This document shows, one piece after another, positions 26,533 to 35,388 of a stretch of DNA of 64,000 nucleotides (positions are counted from its first letter, which is position 1; each line of letters begins with the position of its first letter). Origin of the DNA: Dorea longicatena. GTDB taxonomy: Bacteria; Bacillota; Clostridia; Lachnospirales; Lachnospiraceae. The position numbers and the translations under genes are program-made. Location of the stretch: contig NZ_CP102280.1 of the NCBI RefSeq assembly GCF_025150085.1, positions 759,001 to 823,000 of the forward strand, in the 5' to 3' direction. The notes under the pieces were generated by a model. The model ran no database searches and had not been told where the DNA came from. It saw nothing but the letters and a program-made list of their open reading frames with translations.

Positions 26533-27384
26533 ATGAATAACATAACAATGACCTTACAGGTAGACCACCTGATCATGGAAGCATTAAGAGAAGATATTTC
26601 AAGTGAGGACGTAACGACCAATGCGGTTATGCATGAAGCCGTAACCGGAGAAGTAGATCTGATCTGCAAACAGGACGGAGTGATCGCAGGACTTCAGATA
26701 TTCCAGAGAGTTTTCGAATTATTAGATAAAGATACGAAAGTAGAATTCTTCTGCAAAGACGGTGACGAAGTGAAGAACGGACAGTTAATGGGAAAAGTAA
26801 CCGGAGACATCCGTGTCCTTCTTTCGGGAGAACGTGTGGCACTTAATTATTTGCAGAGAATGAGTGGAATCGCAAGTTATACACATTCGGTGGCTTCCCT
26901 TCTGGAAGGAAGCAGGACGAAACTTCTGGATACCAGGAAGACAACTCCGAATATGAGAATTTTCGAAAAATATGCAGTCAGAGTGGGCGGAGGATACAAT
27001 CACCGCTACAATCTCTCTGATGGGGTTCTTTTAAAGGACAATCATATCGGAGCAGCAGGAAGTGTGGCAAAAGCTGTTCAGATGGCAAAAGAATATGCAC
27101 CATTTGTACGTAAGATAGAAGTAGAAGTTGAAAATCTGGATATGGTGAAAGAAGCAGTAGAAGCAGGGGCAGACATTATCATGCTCGATAATATGTCCAC
27201 GGAAGAGATGCAGGAAGCAATCCGCATCATTGACGGACGTGCCGAGACCGAGTGTTCCGGTAATGTAACGAAAGAGAATATCAGCAGACTGACTTCTCTC
27301 GGCGTAGATTATATTTCCAGCGGAGCACTGACACATTCCGCACCGATTTTAGATATTTCCTTAAAGCACCTTCATGCGGTATAA
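26533..27384 (+). CDS. nadC: Nicotinate-nucleotide (quinolinate) phosphoribosyltransferase, 283 aa
   Basis: Type II PRTase fold with SGERVALNYLQRMSGIAS, LLDTRKTTPNMRIFEKYAV, VGGGYNHRYNLSDGVLLKDN and the C-terminal DIIMLDNMS and DYISSGALTHS, all diagnostic for NadC. It converts quinolinate and PRPP to nicotinate mononucleotide. ATG 26533 has AAGGAG at 26520-26525; the open frame further upstream runs through the palindromic repeat and is not coding. A TATAAT at 26431 might give a second promoter. Confidence 0.95.
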   Translation: MNNITMTLQVDHLIMEALREDISSEDVTTNAVMHEAVTGEVDLICKQDGVIAGLQIFQRVFELLDKDTKVEFFCKDGDEVKNGQLMGKVTGDIRVLLSGERVALNYLQRMSGIASYTHSVASLLEGSRTKLLDTRKTTPNMRIFEKYAVRVGGGYNHRYNLSDGVLLKDNHIGAAGSVAKAVQMAKEYAPFVRKIEVEVENLDMVKEAVEAGADIIMLDNMSTEEMQEAIRIIDGRAETECSGNVTKENISRLTSLGVDYISSGALTHSAPILDISLKHLHAV

Positions 27385-27466
27385 TAGATGTGATTACCGT
27401 GTGTGGAGAAAAATACATGGATAAATAGATCATTTGGAAAAATAACATGGGAGGTGGCAACAGGAA

Positions 27467-27991
27467 ATGCATGGATCTGAAAGAAGAGAACAGATAATCA
27501 GACAGATTCAGGAAAGCAAAGCTCCGGTATCCGGAACAAAGCTTGCTTCCCTTTATAGTGTCAGCCGTCAGGTGATCGTGCAGGATATTGCACTGATCCG
27601 GGCAGCAGGATATGAGATCATATCTACAAACCGCGGCTATATATTGAATCAGCCGAAGACAGTGTGCCGTATATTTAAAGTACAGCACACAGATGAACAG
27701 CTGGAAGAAGAGCTGAATACGATCGTTGACCTGGGAGGATGTGTAGACAATGTCATGATCCATCACAGAGTCTATGGAAAGATGGAGGCGGAACTGGCCT
27801 TAAGTTCCCGGAGAAAGGTCGGCGCATTTATGGAAGATATCCGAAGTGGCAAGTCCAGTCCGCTTAAGAACATCACATCCAACTATCATTATCATAAGGT
27901 CAGTGCCGACAGCGAAGAGACGCTGGATCTGATTGAGCAGGAGCTGAGGGAAAAAGGATTTCTGGTAGAGGAAAGGCGACAGGCAGTATAA
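27467..27991 (+). CDS. niaR: NiaR-family NAD biosynthesis repressor, 174 aa
   Basis: An N-terminal HTH_11 domain (ERREQIIRQIQESKAPVSGT, SVSRQVIVQDIALI) is followed by a 3H domain with the expected metal-binding histidines (MIHHRVYGKMEAEL and NYHYHKVSADSEETLD). NiaR/YrxA proteins repress nad and niacin-uptake genes when niacin is plentiful. Its position downstream of nadB-nadC supports autogenous control of the cluster. GGGAGG lies 12 bases before ATG 27467. Confidence 0.9.
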   Translation: MHGSERREQIIRQIQESKAPVSGTKLASLYSVSRQVIVQDIALIRAAGYEIISTNRGYILNQPKTVCRIFKVQHTDEQLEEELNTIVDLGGCVDNVMIHHRVYGKMEAELALSSRRKVGAFMEDIRSGKSSPLKNITSNYHYHKVSADSEETLDLIEQELREKGFLVEERRQAV

Positions 27992-28094
27992 AAATTGACA
28001 GAATAATTGAATGAAATATATGGTATTTTCTGACGGAAACAGGTATAATAGGGACAAAGAAATCGTGATACTTTCATCCGAAGGAGGGATACCT

Positions 28095-28712
28095 ATGACG
28101 ACACATAAGATCATAACAATAGGCAGACAGTTTGGAAGCGGCGGCCATGAGATCGGCAACCTTCTTGCAACAAGACTGGATATTCCGTTATATGATAACA
28201 ATCTTGTCAGAATGGCAGCAGAGAAGATGGATATCAGAGAAGAGACGGCAAAGGCAATTGATGAGACTTCTCTTAACAGTTTTGTATCCAGTTATCTGAT
28301 CACACCGATGGGATATTCTTCCTATATTAATTCGGAAGAATATGTACAGCCGTTATCTGAACAGATGTATGAATTACAGACGGAAATTATCAAAAAGCTT
28401 GCAGAACGCGGACCATGTGTAATCGTTGGAAGATGTGCGGACTATATCTTGAAGGATAATCCGAACTGTATCAATGTATTTATCTGTGCTGACAGGGCTG
28501 ACCGTATCAAACGTATTGCAGAAAGATACGATGTGTCTGAGAAGAAGGCTCTCGACCGCATTAAACGAATGGACAGAGAACGGAAATACTATTACGAAAC
28601 CCATACGGGGCAGGAATGGGGAAGCATCAGTTCTCATGAGATATTGTTGAATGCAAGCCTTCTTGGAATTGAAGGGACCGTAGATATACTGGAGGGAATC
28701 TATAAAAGATAA
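28095..28712 (+). CDS. Cytidylate kinase-like family protein, 205 aa
   Basis: The start ITIGRQFGSGGHEIGNLLA contains a modified P-loop (GRQFGSGG), followed by IPLYDNNLVRMAA, CVIVGRCADYIL and RADRIKRIAERY. This is the AAK/cytidylate kinase-like family (PF13189 type) common in Clostridia. True CMP kinases have a different substrate-binding insert, so the substrate is uncertain. AAGGAGGG (28081-28088) supports ATG 28095. It faces the minus-strand gene across a shared hairpin. Confidence 0.85.
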   Translation: MTTHKIITIGRQFGSGGHEIGNLLATRLDIPLYDNNLVRMAAEKMDIREETAKAIDETSLNSFVSSYLITPMGYSSYINSEEYVQPLSEQMYELQTEIIKKLAERGPCVIVGRCADYILKDNPNCINVFICADRADRIKRIAERYDVSEKKALDRIKRMDRERKYYYETHTGQEWGSISSHEILLNASLLGIEGTVDILEGIYKR

Positions 28713-28747
28713 CTGACAATGAATATAATCTAATAATGTATAAAACA

Positions 28748-28775
28748 GAAATGAGCAGTGTACGCTGCTCATTTC
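28748..28775. terminator. Bidirectional hairpin terminator between convergent genes
   Basis: GAAATGAGCAG pairs with CTGCTCATTTC around a 6-base loop. It lies between the convergent cytidylate-kinase-like and KaiC/PPDK-like genes and could stop both transcripts; T-runs are short. Confidence 0.7.
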
Positions 28776-28797
28776 TTGTGTGTTGTGATGTATTTGA

Positions 28798-31377
28798 TTA
28801 TGATTCGAATCCCAGTACGGTTTCACTGTTCTGAATATCTGAGTATAACTTCAAATGCATGCCTTCCGTATGGCATACTTTTACAATGTCTTCATACTCT
28901 TTACAATCCGGCAGTATTTCCGTGAGAATGTTAGGCATATCGTGAAAAACAGTACGATTAAAAATCCGTGTCTTTGGAGTGTCAAATAACGCGGTGTAAA
29001 AAATCTCTGCCTCTACCAGATCCTGGAACATATGGCTTCCGTAAGAAAGCTCCGGCATGTATCCAACTTCACTGTCCGACATTTCGCAGATTGCACAGAA
29101 GTGATTGATCGCGGCAAAGCTTACAGGAACCCCAAGTTCCGGTGAGGAGGTTCCGATACGTCCAGGTACGAACAAAAGTAGGTTCTGATTGCTTTTGCGG
29201 AAATGATGATTGATATCTCCGATAATATGAGCGATATCTGGTTTTCGTTTATACGGGAATTCATAATAAGCTCTGGAGTCGACGAAGACTACATAGTCAA
29301 TATCTTCTGCCCGGGACCCGCCCATGGAAGAACCGGTAACGGAGAATACTGTTTTATCTTCCGGGAGCGAAGGAACGGTTACGGCATCTCTTCTTGTGCC
29401 GACCTGAAGCGGTCTGCACTGTAACAGGTTAAATACAAATTCACCGGTATCAGTTCCATTGATGGTGAATTCGATGTCGACAGGATATTGGTAAGCCTGC
29501 TGCAATGTATGAAGAAGAGATTTCATACAGCCGGTAAATTCTGTATTCCGGACAAGTCCTTCGCAGTTGGCAAAGAGAATCTCACGCCGCTGTCCGCGCT
29601 CACGGAACGTCCGCTCGGCATCGCTGTCGTGTTCCAGTACCAGTTTTTTATACCAAGAATCCATATATGGTGTGACGTCTTTGAGTGGTCTGGATGACAG
29701 AGATTTTGTTGTATAATCCATAAGATCTACGTAACGCTGTGAATACTGATGTTTTGCCCAGCTTTCGGTAAGGGTGGAACGTTCCGGGGCAGAGAGATTC
29801 ACAATACGTGGATAATCTCCTTCTGTACGGTCAACAGCTCTTGTGCCAAGTCCCATTACCAGGCGCAGCATACCGTCGGAAGCATCGATAGAATCATCCC
29901 ATTTATAAGCGCTGTAAGAGTAGCCGACACCTGCAGCATTTGGCATGAGAAAATCTTCGTACATAGATCCGGATACACGCTGGATCAGAAGCGCCATCTG
30001 TTCATCTTTGAATCCAAGTCCGCGCTGCCTGCGGTATTCCAGAGCGGAAGTATTCATAGTGCTGGCATATACGGTGCGGACCGCATTTTCCAGTTCCGTA
30101 AGCCGCTCGTCCATGGTACCGGTGTTGATGCAGAAGACGGATTCGTATTTTCCGGCAAATGCATTACCGAAAGCATCTTCCTGAAGACTGCTGGAACGGA
30201 CGATGATCGGACGCTGTCCAAAGTATTCCAGCATACGGATGAATTGAAGCCGTATGGCTTCCGGGAAAGAACCGGAAAGAAAGGCCTGTTCCAGCTGCGG
30301 AGCCAGTTTGAAGTATCCCTGTTTTGTCTTCTGATGGATATGAAGACGCCAGAATTTGTTATGTACAATATAAGTATAGAATACATCGGAACCAAGATAA
30401 TAGGAATCGTGCGGTTCCATATGGGAAAATGCTTCGGGGTTATCTTTTTGAATGATCTTTCTTGCGAGAAGCATACCGCATGCCTTGCCGCCGATACAGC
30501 CGGTGCCGATCATGCGTTTATATACAAGAAAATAATCATCCGGTTCAAAATAGGTCTTTAAAAGCGAAAGGATTTTCTCATCGTTTGACATCATAGTATG
30601 GGAAATGATATCTTCGACCGCCGGGGTAAAGATACCTTCTCTGCGGTAAGTGCGCCGGGTATCCGTGATGAAGCGTTCCCAGCTGTCCAGGTTCTGGTTC
30701 TCAGAAGTGTTGGTAAGTGCATCCACCAATGTATAAAAACGACTAATCTCATATCCTCCTTTCAATGGAAGAAATGAACCATTTTCTTCCATATATTTAT
30801 GCGGAAGAAACATATTCGGAGAATAGCGGTTCCAGACTTTTAAAGGATTGATATAGAGGCTTTCACTATCGGTGTATACATCCAGAAGTAGCTGTGTAGT
30901 TTCCTGAATACGGGCAACGGCGTCGAAAGAATGCTGCCCGCGCAGAAGTGGAAAATATGCAACTGTATTTAACTCAAACAGATAAGGGCAGGTAACTTTA
31001 AAGAAATTCCCCATCATAAGATCGGTAGCCCATGCAGCCTGCAGGTCGGAAAGGCAGTCAAATACATAGAAGGCGTCACGTCCTTCTGCTTTGATCCGGC
31101 GCCGGACATTCATTGTAAAAGCTTCGAATCCTTCCGAAGGATCGAATTCATAGACACGAATTCCGTTACCGGTCTGAAGAAGAGCAGGGTGTCCGGAAAA
31201 ATGCATGTATAAAAGTTCCTTTCCTTCTTCATGAAGCTGGTTACAGAGTGGAGTTACAAAGTGCATATAGTCATCCATGCTGGATACCTGCCAGACGACA
31301 TTATCGCCCATACGGATGGAATCAAGCATAGAGTCAAGACCCGGAAGACCGGACCGGATTCGTTCAAAAGTACTCAT
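28798..31377 (-). CDS. Fusion of a degenerate KaiC/RecA-like domain and a PEP/pyruvate-binding (PPDK N-terminal) domain, 859 aa
   Basis: Residues 1-210 follow the KaiC pattern (IRSGLPGLDSMLDSIRMGDN, Walker-B-like FYVFDCLSDL), but the Walker A loop is replaced by QVSSMDDY. Residues about 290-740 form an ATP-grasp domain as in PEP synthase and PPDK: GCIGGKACGMLLARKI, VRSSSLQEDAFGNAFAGKYE, IQRVSGSMYEDF, GLGTRAVDRTEGDYPR and NLLQCRPLQ. The swivelling His domain and the PEP/pyruvate barrel are missing. It therefore cannot complete the PPDK reaction alone; a regulatory or phosphotransfer role is possible. AGAAGGGA precedes the start at 31377. Confidence 0.85.
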   Translation of the reverse strand: MSTFERIRSGLPGLDSMLDSIRMGDNVVWQVSSMDDYMHFVTPLCNQLHEEGKELLYMHFSGHPALLQTGNGIRVYEFDPSEGFEAFTMNVRRRIKAEGRDAFYVFDCLSDLQAAWATDLMMGNFFKVTCPYLFELNTVAYFPLLRGQHSFDAVARIQETTQLLLDVYTDSESLYINPLKVWNRYSPNMFLPHKYMEENGSFLPLKGGYEISRFYTLVDALTNTSENQNLDSWERFITDTRRTYRREGIFTPAVEDIISHTMMSNDEKILSLLKTYFEPDDYFLVYKRMIGTGCIGGKACGMLLARKIIQKDNPEAFSHMEPHDSYYLGSDVFYTYIVHNKFWRLHIHQKTKQGYFKLAPQLEQAFLSGSFPEAIRLQFIRMLEYFGQRPIIVRSSSLQEDAFGNAFAGKYESVFCINTGTMDERLTELENAVRTVYASTMNTSALEYRRQRGLGFKDEQMALLIQRVSGSMYEDFLMPNAAGVGYSYSAYKWDDSIDASDGMLRLVMGLGTRAVDRTEGDYPRIVNLSAPERSTLTESWAKHQYSQRYVDLMDYTTKSLSSRPLKDVTPYMDSWYKKLVLEHDSDAERTFRERGQRREILFANCEGLVRNTEFTGCMKSLLHTLQQAYQYPVDIEFTINGTDTGEFVFNLLQCRPLQVGTRRDAVTVPSLPEDKTVFSVTGSSMGGSRAEDIDYVVFVDSRAYYEFPYKRKPDIAHIIGDINHHFRKSNQNLLLFVPGRIGTSSPELGVPVSFAAINHFCAICEMSDSEVGYMPELSYGSHMFQDLVEAEIFYTALFDTPKTRIFNRTVFHDMPNILTEILPDCKEYEDIVKVCHTEGMHLKLYSDIQNSETVLGFES

Positions 31378-31561
31378 ATGATCACGTCCCTTCTGTGAAA
31401 ATAGTCTATATATAATGTATTATACAGAAAAAAGACTGAAAATTACAGAATAACTGAGAAAAAATATGTAATGCCGAATGGCATGTTTTGCTTGAAAAAT
31501 ACGGACATACAAACTAGAATAAAAATGTTATGAAAAAATAGATAAAGGAGAGATAGAAATT

Positions 31562-32413
31562 ATGGAAATGCTGATTGATGTATTTACTGATGCGGCGATT
31601 GACTGTATTAAGATGCTCCCGTTTCTGTTTCTGGCCTTTCTGCTGATAGAGGCACTGGAACACTATTCCAGTGATTTTACAAAAAAGCTTATGATAAAAG
31701 TAGATAAGGCCGGACCGGTAGTAGGAGCAGTAGTAGGATGTGTTCCACAGTGTGGATTTTCAGTTATGGCAGCCAATCTATATTCTGGAGGGATTATTAC
31801 GATCGGAACATTGATTGCTGTATTTCTGGCAACATCGGACGAAGCAATTCTTATTATTATGGGAAATCCGGAGCATGCCGGCAAGATTGGTATATTGCTT
31901 CTGGCGAAAGTGATCATTGCGATCGTTGCAGGATATCTGGTGGATATTTTCTTTAAAAAGGAAATTGCAGTTCCACATCATGAAGGAGAACTCTGTCATG
32001 ACTGTGGATGTCACAATCATTCATCCGGAATTGTAAAGCCGGCACTTCGTCATACCGGAAAGATATTCTTATATTTATTTGTATTTACATTTATTTTAAA
32101 TCTGTGTATTGAAGTACTGGGAATTGACAGGATTTCTGCTATGATGCTGGGGGATACAGTATTCCAGCCGGTGATCGCAGCGTTGATCGGATTGCTCCCT
32201 AACTGTGCGGCATCTGTGATTCTGACACAGCTATATTTAAGTGGAGCAATTTCATTTGCATCGGTTATTGCGGGATTGTGTACAGGGGCCGGAATTGGTC
32301 TGGTCGTTTTGTTTAAGGTAAATCCGGATAAGAAAGAAAACGTAAAGATTATTGCAGTATTATATGGAATTGCTGTGGCAGCAGGGCTGATTTTAGAGAT
32401 GTTTGGTGTGTAA
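31562..32413 (+). CDS. Putative heavy-metal exporter of the ArsP_2/putative manganese transporter family, 283 aa
   Basis: About eight to ten membrane spans form two similar halves, each with a P-x-C motif: VVGCVPQCGFSVMAANLYSG with LATSDEA in half one, and LIGLLPNCAASVILTQLYLS in half two. The central loop HHEGELCHDCGCHNHSSG (about residues 139-156) is rich in His and Cys and probably binds metal. Family annotation in public databases is usually putative manganese transporter or 10-TM heavy-metal exporter; the metal cannot be told from sequence. It is monocistronic. Confidence 0.85.
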   Translation: MEMLIDVFTDAAIDCIKMLPFLFLAFLLIEALEHYSSDFTKKLMIKVDKAGPVVGAVVGCVPQCGFSVMAANLYSGGIITIGTLIAVFLATSDEAILIIMGNPEHAGKIGILLLAKVIIAIVAGYLVDIFFKKEIAVPHHEGELCHDCGCHNHSSGIVKPALRHTGKIFLYLFVFTFILNLCIEVLGIDRISAMMLGDTVFQPVIAALIGLLPNCAASVILTQLYLSGAISFASVIAGLCTGAGIGLVVLFKVNPDKKENVKIIAVLYGIAVAAGLILEMFGV

Positions 32414-32511
32414 TGTGCATGCAATATGGCGTGGAATTGCATTTTTGGAAGAATGTGTTATAATATTGACAACTAGGTAATAGGGCTTAGAGAGATTTAG
32501 GAGGAAATAAA

Positions 32512-33111
32512 ATGGCTACAAAAAAAGTAACAACAGCAACCACAAAAGATGTAACTGCTAAAGTAACTGCACCAGAAACTAAGACATCAGAAAAAGCAGA
32601 GACAGTAAAAAAAGCAGAGACAGTGAAGGTAGTGGCAGCAGCAGAGCCGAAGAAGATAGAGAAGGAGACTGAGAAGAAAGTCGCAGCTCCAAAGGCAGAG
32701 CCAGTAAACTCAATTGTAAAAGAAGAAAAAGCTAAGCCGGAAGAAAAAAAGGCTGAGAAGAAAGCAGAAGAGAAGAAAACCGAGCCTAAGGCAGCAGAAA
32801 AGAAAACAGCAGAGAAAAAAGTAACTGCCAAAAAAGCACCTGCTAAAAAGACGACAGCTAAGAAGACAACGACAAAGAAAACAACAGCTAAGAAATCTAC
32901 AGCAAAGAAAGAGATTAAAGTAAGTGCTTTTGTTGAATACTATGGAAAACAGGTGGAAGAAAAAGAAATCATTGCAAGAGTAAAAAAAGCATGGACATCT
33001 TCTGGAAACAAAATCGGAGATATCAAGACAATGGATTTATACATAAAGCCAGAAGAGTCAGCCGTTTATTATGTAATTAACGGAACATCAACGGGAGCAG
33101 TAGCATTCTAA
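32512..33111 (+). CDS. DUF6465 protein with a lysine/alanine-rich histone-like N-terminus, 199 aa
   Basis: Residues 1-135 are low-complexity, dominated by K, A, E and T, with repeats such as KAETVKKAETVK and KKTTAKKTTTKKTTAKK that resemble bacterial histone H1-like tails. Residues 136-199 (VSAFVEYYGKQVEEKEIIAR, then DLYIKPEESAVYYVING) form a small folded domain matching DUF6465. The acidic-then-basic pattern suggests nucleic-acid or ribosome association, but this is not shown. A strong AGGAGG site precedes ATG 32512. Confidence 0.85.
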   Translation: MATKKVTTATTKDVTAKVTAPETKTSEKAETVKKAETVKVVAAAEPKKIEKETEKKVAAPKAEPVNSIVKEEKAKPEEKKAEKKAEEKKTEPKAAEKKTAEKKVTAKKAPAKKTTAKKTTTKKTTAKKSTAKKEIKVSAFVEYYGKQVEEKEIIARVKKAWTSSGNKIGDIKTMDLYIKPEESAVYYVINGTSTGAVAF

Positions 33112-33232
33112 AGGCAGATATGGAACCAGAGGCTGTGAATCTTCGGAAACACGGCCTTTTATACTTTTGAGAATACAAAACCGGCAGCGGTGATTATGTA
33201 TAATGAGGGGTATAAGAGAAAGGAGTATGGAT

Positions 33233-34186
33233 ATGGAGAACGTAACATCAGTTTTGAAATCGGCAGACGGACCCACGAGTATCTTTGTTGCAGGAAAGAC
33301 GCCGGAAATTATGGGGGCTTTGATCGCAACAGTTGTGGTAGGAGTAATCATAGCTTTGTTTGGACTGAAAATTGTAAGGGTGTTATCGGCACTTGTAGGA
33401 CTGGCTGTGGGAGCAGTTATTGGAGCAACGGTAGGAGTGATTGCCGGCTTTGATATGACAAAAATGCTTGTGGCGGTTGCAGTGTGTGCGGTAATATTAT
33501 GCGTTATGTGTGCGGCACTTCGCAAATTTGGAATCTTTATTATGACATTTTTCGGATCCTTCGGCACATTTGTTACGCTGCTTGAAACAAAGTCAGTGAT
33601 AGTACTTGCTATTTGTGCGGTTATCGCTCTGATCGTTGCGATACTTACGGTAATTTTTGCTGAGTTTTTTGTTATATTTGTGACTGGCATCATGGGCGGT
33701 GTAGAGGCTGGAATGGCATTACCGTTTGTGTGTGGAATGACGAAGATTGGCTGGATCGGATATGTGATGAGTGCAGCAATCGCAGTGATCGGAATTGTAG
33801 TTCAGACGATGATGCAGTCCAGAAAGATTGGAAAGAAAGAAAAGATATTCTCAAAGAAGATCAAAGAACAGGTATCTATGGAGTCTGAGGTTGAAAAAGC
33901 AAGAATGCTTTTAGATGATGGAGAGCCGGAAGAAAGTATGGAAGCAGCCGGGGATAAAGAAAAAACGGATAATGCTGAAGATACAGATAAGGAAGAGACT
34001 GTGACAGAAATATTTGATCTGGATGATACGAAGCCAGATGAAGATAATCTGGACGACGATGAAGATGTTGTGACAGTTGAAAAAACGGATGAGCCGGAAG
34101 ACGGATTTCTAGATGAAGATGATGTGGAGATTTTTGAAACAGATGATTCAGATGTTGTAGTTTTTCATCCTGACGATATTGATTAA
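33233..34186 (+). CDS. DUF4203-like multi-span membrane protein with a long acidic cytoplasmic tail, 317 aa
   Basis: About seven hydrophobic spans occupy residues 25-205, small and glycine/alanine-rich (SALVGLAVGAVIGATVGV), as in TMEM198/DUF4203 proteins. A basic stretch (QSRKIGKKEKIFSKKIKEQ) leads to a tail of about 90 residues with runs of Asp and Glu (DLDDTKPDEDNLDDDEDV). Function is unknown. ATG 33233 is chosen because AAGGAG at 33220-33225 gives a normal spacing; ATG 33227 is too close. Confidence 0.75.
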   Translation: MENVTSVLKSADGPTSIFVAGKTPEIMGALIATVVVGVIIALFGLKIVRVLSALVGLAVGAVIGATVGVIAGFDMTKMLVAVAVCAVILCVMCAALRKFGIFIMTFFGSFGTFVTLLETKSVIVLAICAVIALIVAILTVIFAEFFVIFVTGIMGGVEAGMALPFVCGMTKIGWIGYVMSAAIAVIGIVVQTMMQSRKIGKKEKIFSKKIKEQVSMESEVEKARMLLDDGEPEESMEAAGDKEKTDNAEDTDKEETVTEIFDLDDTKPDEDNLDDDEDVVTVEKTDEPEDGFLDEDDVEIFETDDSDVVVFHPDDID

Positions 34187-34241
34187 TGAAGAAAATCCGA
34201 CACAGACGGTAATTTCTATATACGAATGTGATAAGAAAAAC

Positions 34242-34282
34242 ACCTGGTGCAGAAAATTAAAAACTGCATCAGGTATTTTTTA
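34242..34282 (+). terminator. Rho-independent terminator after the acidic-tail membrane protein
   Basis: ACCTGGTGCAG pairs with CTGCATCAGGT over an 11-base loop, followed by a T-run. Confidence 0.9.
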
Positions 34283-34336
34283 TACCGAAATATGCAATAG
34301 AAACTGTTACCTACAGGCAGGATGTATTATTTTGAC

Positions 34337-34366
34337 AGATCAGATTAAGAAAGATCAGATTAAGAA
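34337..34366 (+). repeat. Two tandem 15-bp units
   Basis: AGATCAGATTAAGAA is repeated exactly twice (34337-34351 and 34352-34366), followed by a partial AGATA. It lies upstream of the PHP-domain gene; no function is apparent. Confidence 0.85.
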
Positions 34367-34455
34367 AGATATAAGAAAGCCGGGAAGCAGTTTCGTTGTA
34401 ATTTAAGAGGGATGTGATATAATACTATTAAGAATAAAGTTAAGGAGGCTTACTT

Positions 34456-35289
34456 ATGAAGATAGATATGCATTGCCATGTGCGGGAAGGCTCAGTGGAC
34501 AGCCGGGTAAGCTTGGATGAATACATCACAACCTTGAAAGAAAAAGGATTTGACGGAATGCTGATCACGGATCATGACACTTATCATGGCTATCGTCACT
34601 GGAAATATCACATGAAAGGAAAGGTACATGAAGACTTCGTAGTTCTGAAGGGAATCGAATATGATACACTGGATGCAGGTCATATTATCTGTATCATGCC
34701 GGAAGGTGTTAAGATGCGTCTCCTGGAAGTGAAGGGACTTCCGGTGTCTGTGCTGATCGACTTTGTGCACAGACATGGTGGAATCTTAGGACCTGCACAT
34801 CCATGCGGAGAAAAGTACCTGAGCTTTACGAATACCAGCAGATTCTATAAGTCACCGGAACTGATCAAGCGATTTGACTTTATAGAGGCTTTTAATGCAT
34901 GTGAATCTGCAGAATCGAACGAAGGTGCAAGAAAGCTTGCGGAAAAATATAAAAAGCCGGGAATAGGGGGAAGCGATGCACACAGACCGGACTGCATCGG
35001 GACAGGCTATACGATTCTTCCGGAAAGAGTTACCTGTGAGACAGAGCTGATCGCATTGATACGGAGTAAAGCTGCGATTGAAGCAGGCGGAGTGCTCTAT
35101 GGAAAGACGGCAAAAGACAAGATGGGACCGGCCCATAAAATTCTGACATATTCTTTCTGGTTCTATAACAAAGGTGGTGCGCTCCTTAAGAAACACAAAA
35201 GAACTCTGAAGGGGAAAATTGAAAATCCGGCTACTCCGATCGATCCGATTGAGATCCCATACCTGCATAATATCAAGAAACAGAAGTGA
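34456..35289 (+). CDS. PHP-domain metal-dependent phosphoesterase, 277 aa
   Basis: The motif set is that of PHP hydrolases: MHCH at the start, ITDHDTYHG, a mid-domain Glu (KGIEYDT), H in LGPAHPCG and the closing GGSDAH. All predicted metal ligands are present. Stand-alone PHP proteins of this size hydrolyse phosphate esters or nucleotides (for example 3',5'-nucleoside bisphosphates); the substrate here is open. AAGGAGG precedes ATG 34456 and TATAAT is at 34417. Confidence 0.85.
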   Translation: MKIDMHCHVREGSVDSRVSLDEYITTLKEKGFDGMLITDHDTYHGYRHWKYHMKGKVHEDFVVLKGIEYDTLDAGHIICIMPEGVKMRLLEVKGLPVSVLIDFVHRHGGILGPAHPCGEKYLSFTNTSRFYKSPELIKRFDFIEAFNACESAESNEGARKLAEKYKKPGIGGSDAHRPDCIGTGYTILPERVTCETELIALIRSKAAIEAGGVLYGKTAKDKMGPAHKILTYSFWFYNKGGALLKKHKRTLKGKIENPATPIDPIEIPYLHNIKKQK

Positions 35290-35317
35290 AAAATTATGCA
35301 CTAAAATTTATAATTTC

Positions 35318-35346
35318 TTGCATGCCCTTTTTTACTGTGCTAAAAT
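35318..35346 (+). promoter_or_regulatory. Promoter of leuC-leuD-thrC
   Basis: TTGCAT (35318-35323) and TAAAAT (35341-35346) are 17 bases apart, followed by AAGGAGGT (35370-35377) before the leuC start. No T-box or attenuator structure is visible in the short leader. Confidence 0.6.
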
Positions 35347-35388
35347 ACAGTATAAAACTATGAGAAATCAAGGAGGTACAGGTTCGTT

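Noticed and set aside
29749..30561. 270-codon plus-strand open frame opposite the KaiC/PPDK-like gene
   Set aside because: It mirrors a strongly supported minus-strand gene and has no ribosome site or recognisable domain.
32512..32900. Possible CRISPR or microsatellite from the repetitive DNA of the lysine-rich gene
   Set aside because: The repetition follows codons for Lys, Ala, Thr and Glu, with no spacers of even length; it is coding low complexity.
34179..34406. 75-residue open frame after the acidic-tail membrane protein
   Set aside because: It runs through a clear terminator hairpin and a tandem repeat, has no ribosome site and no protein-like composition.
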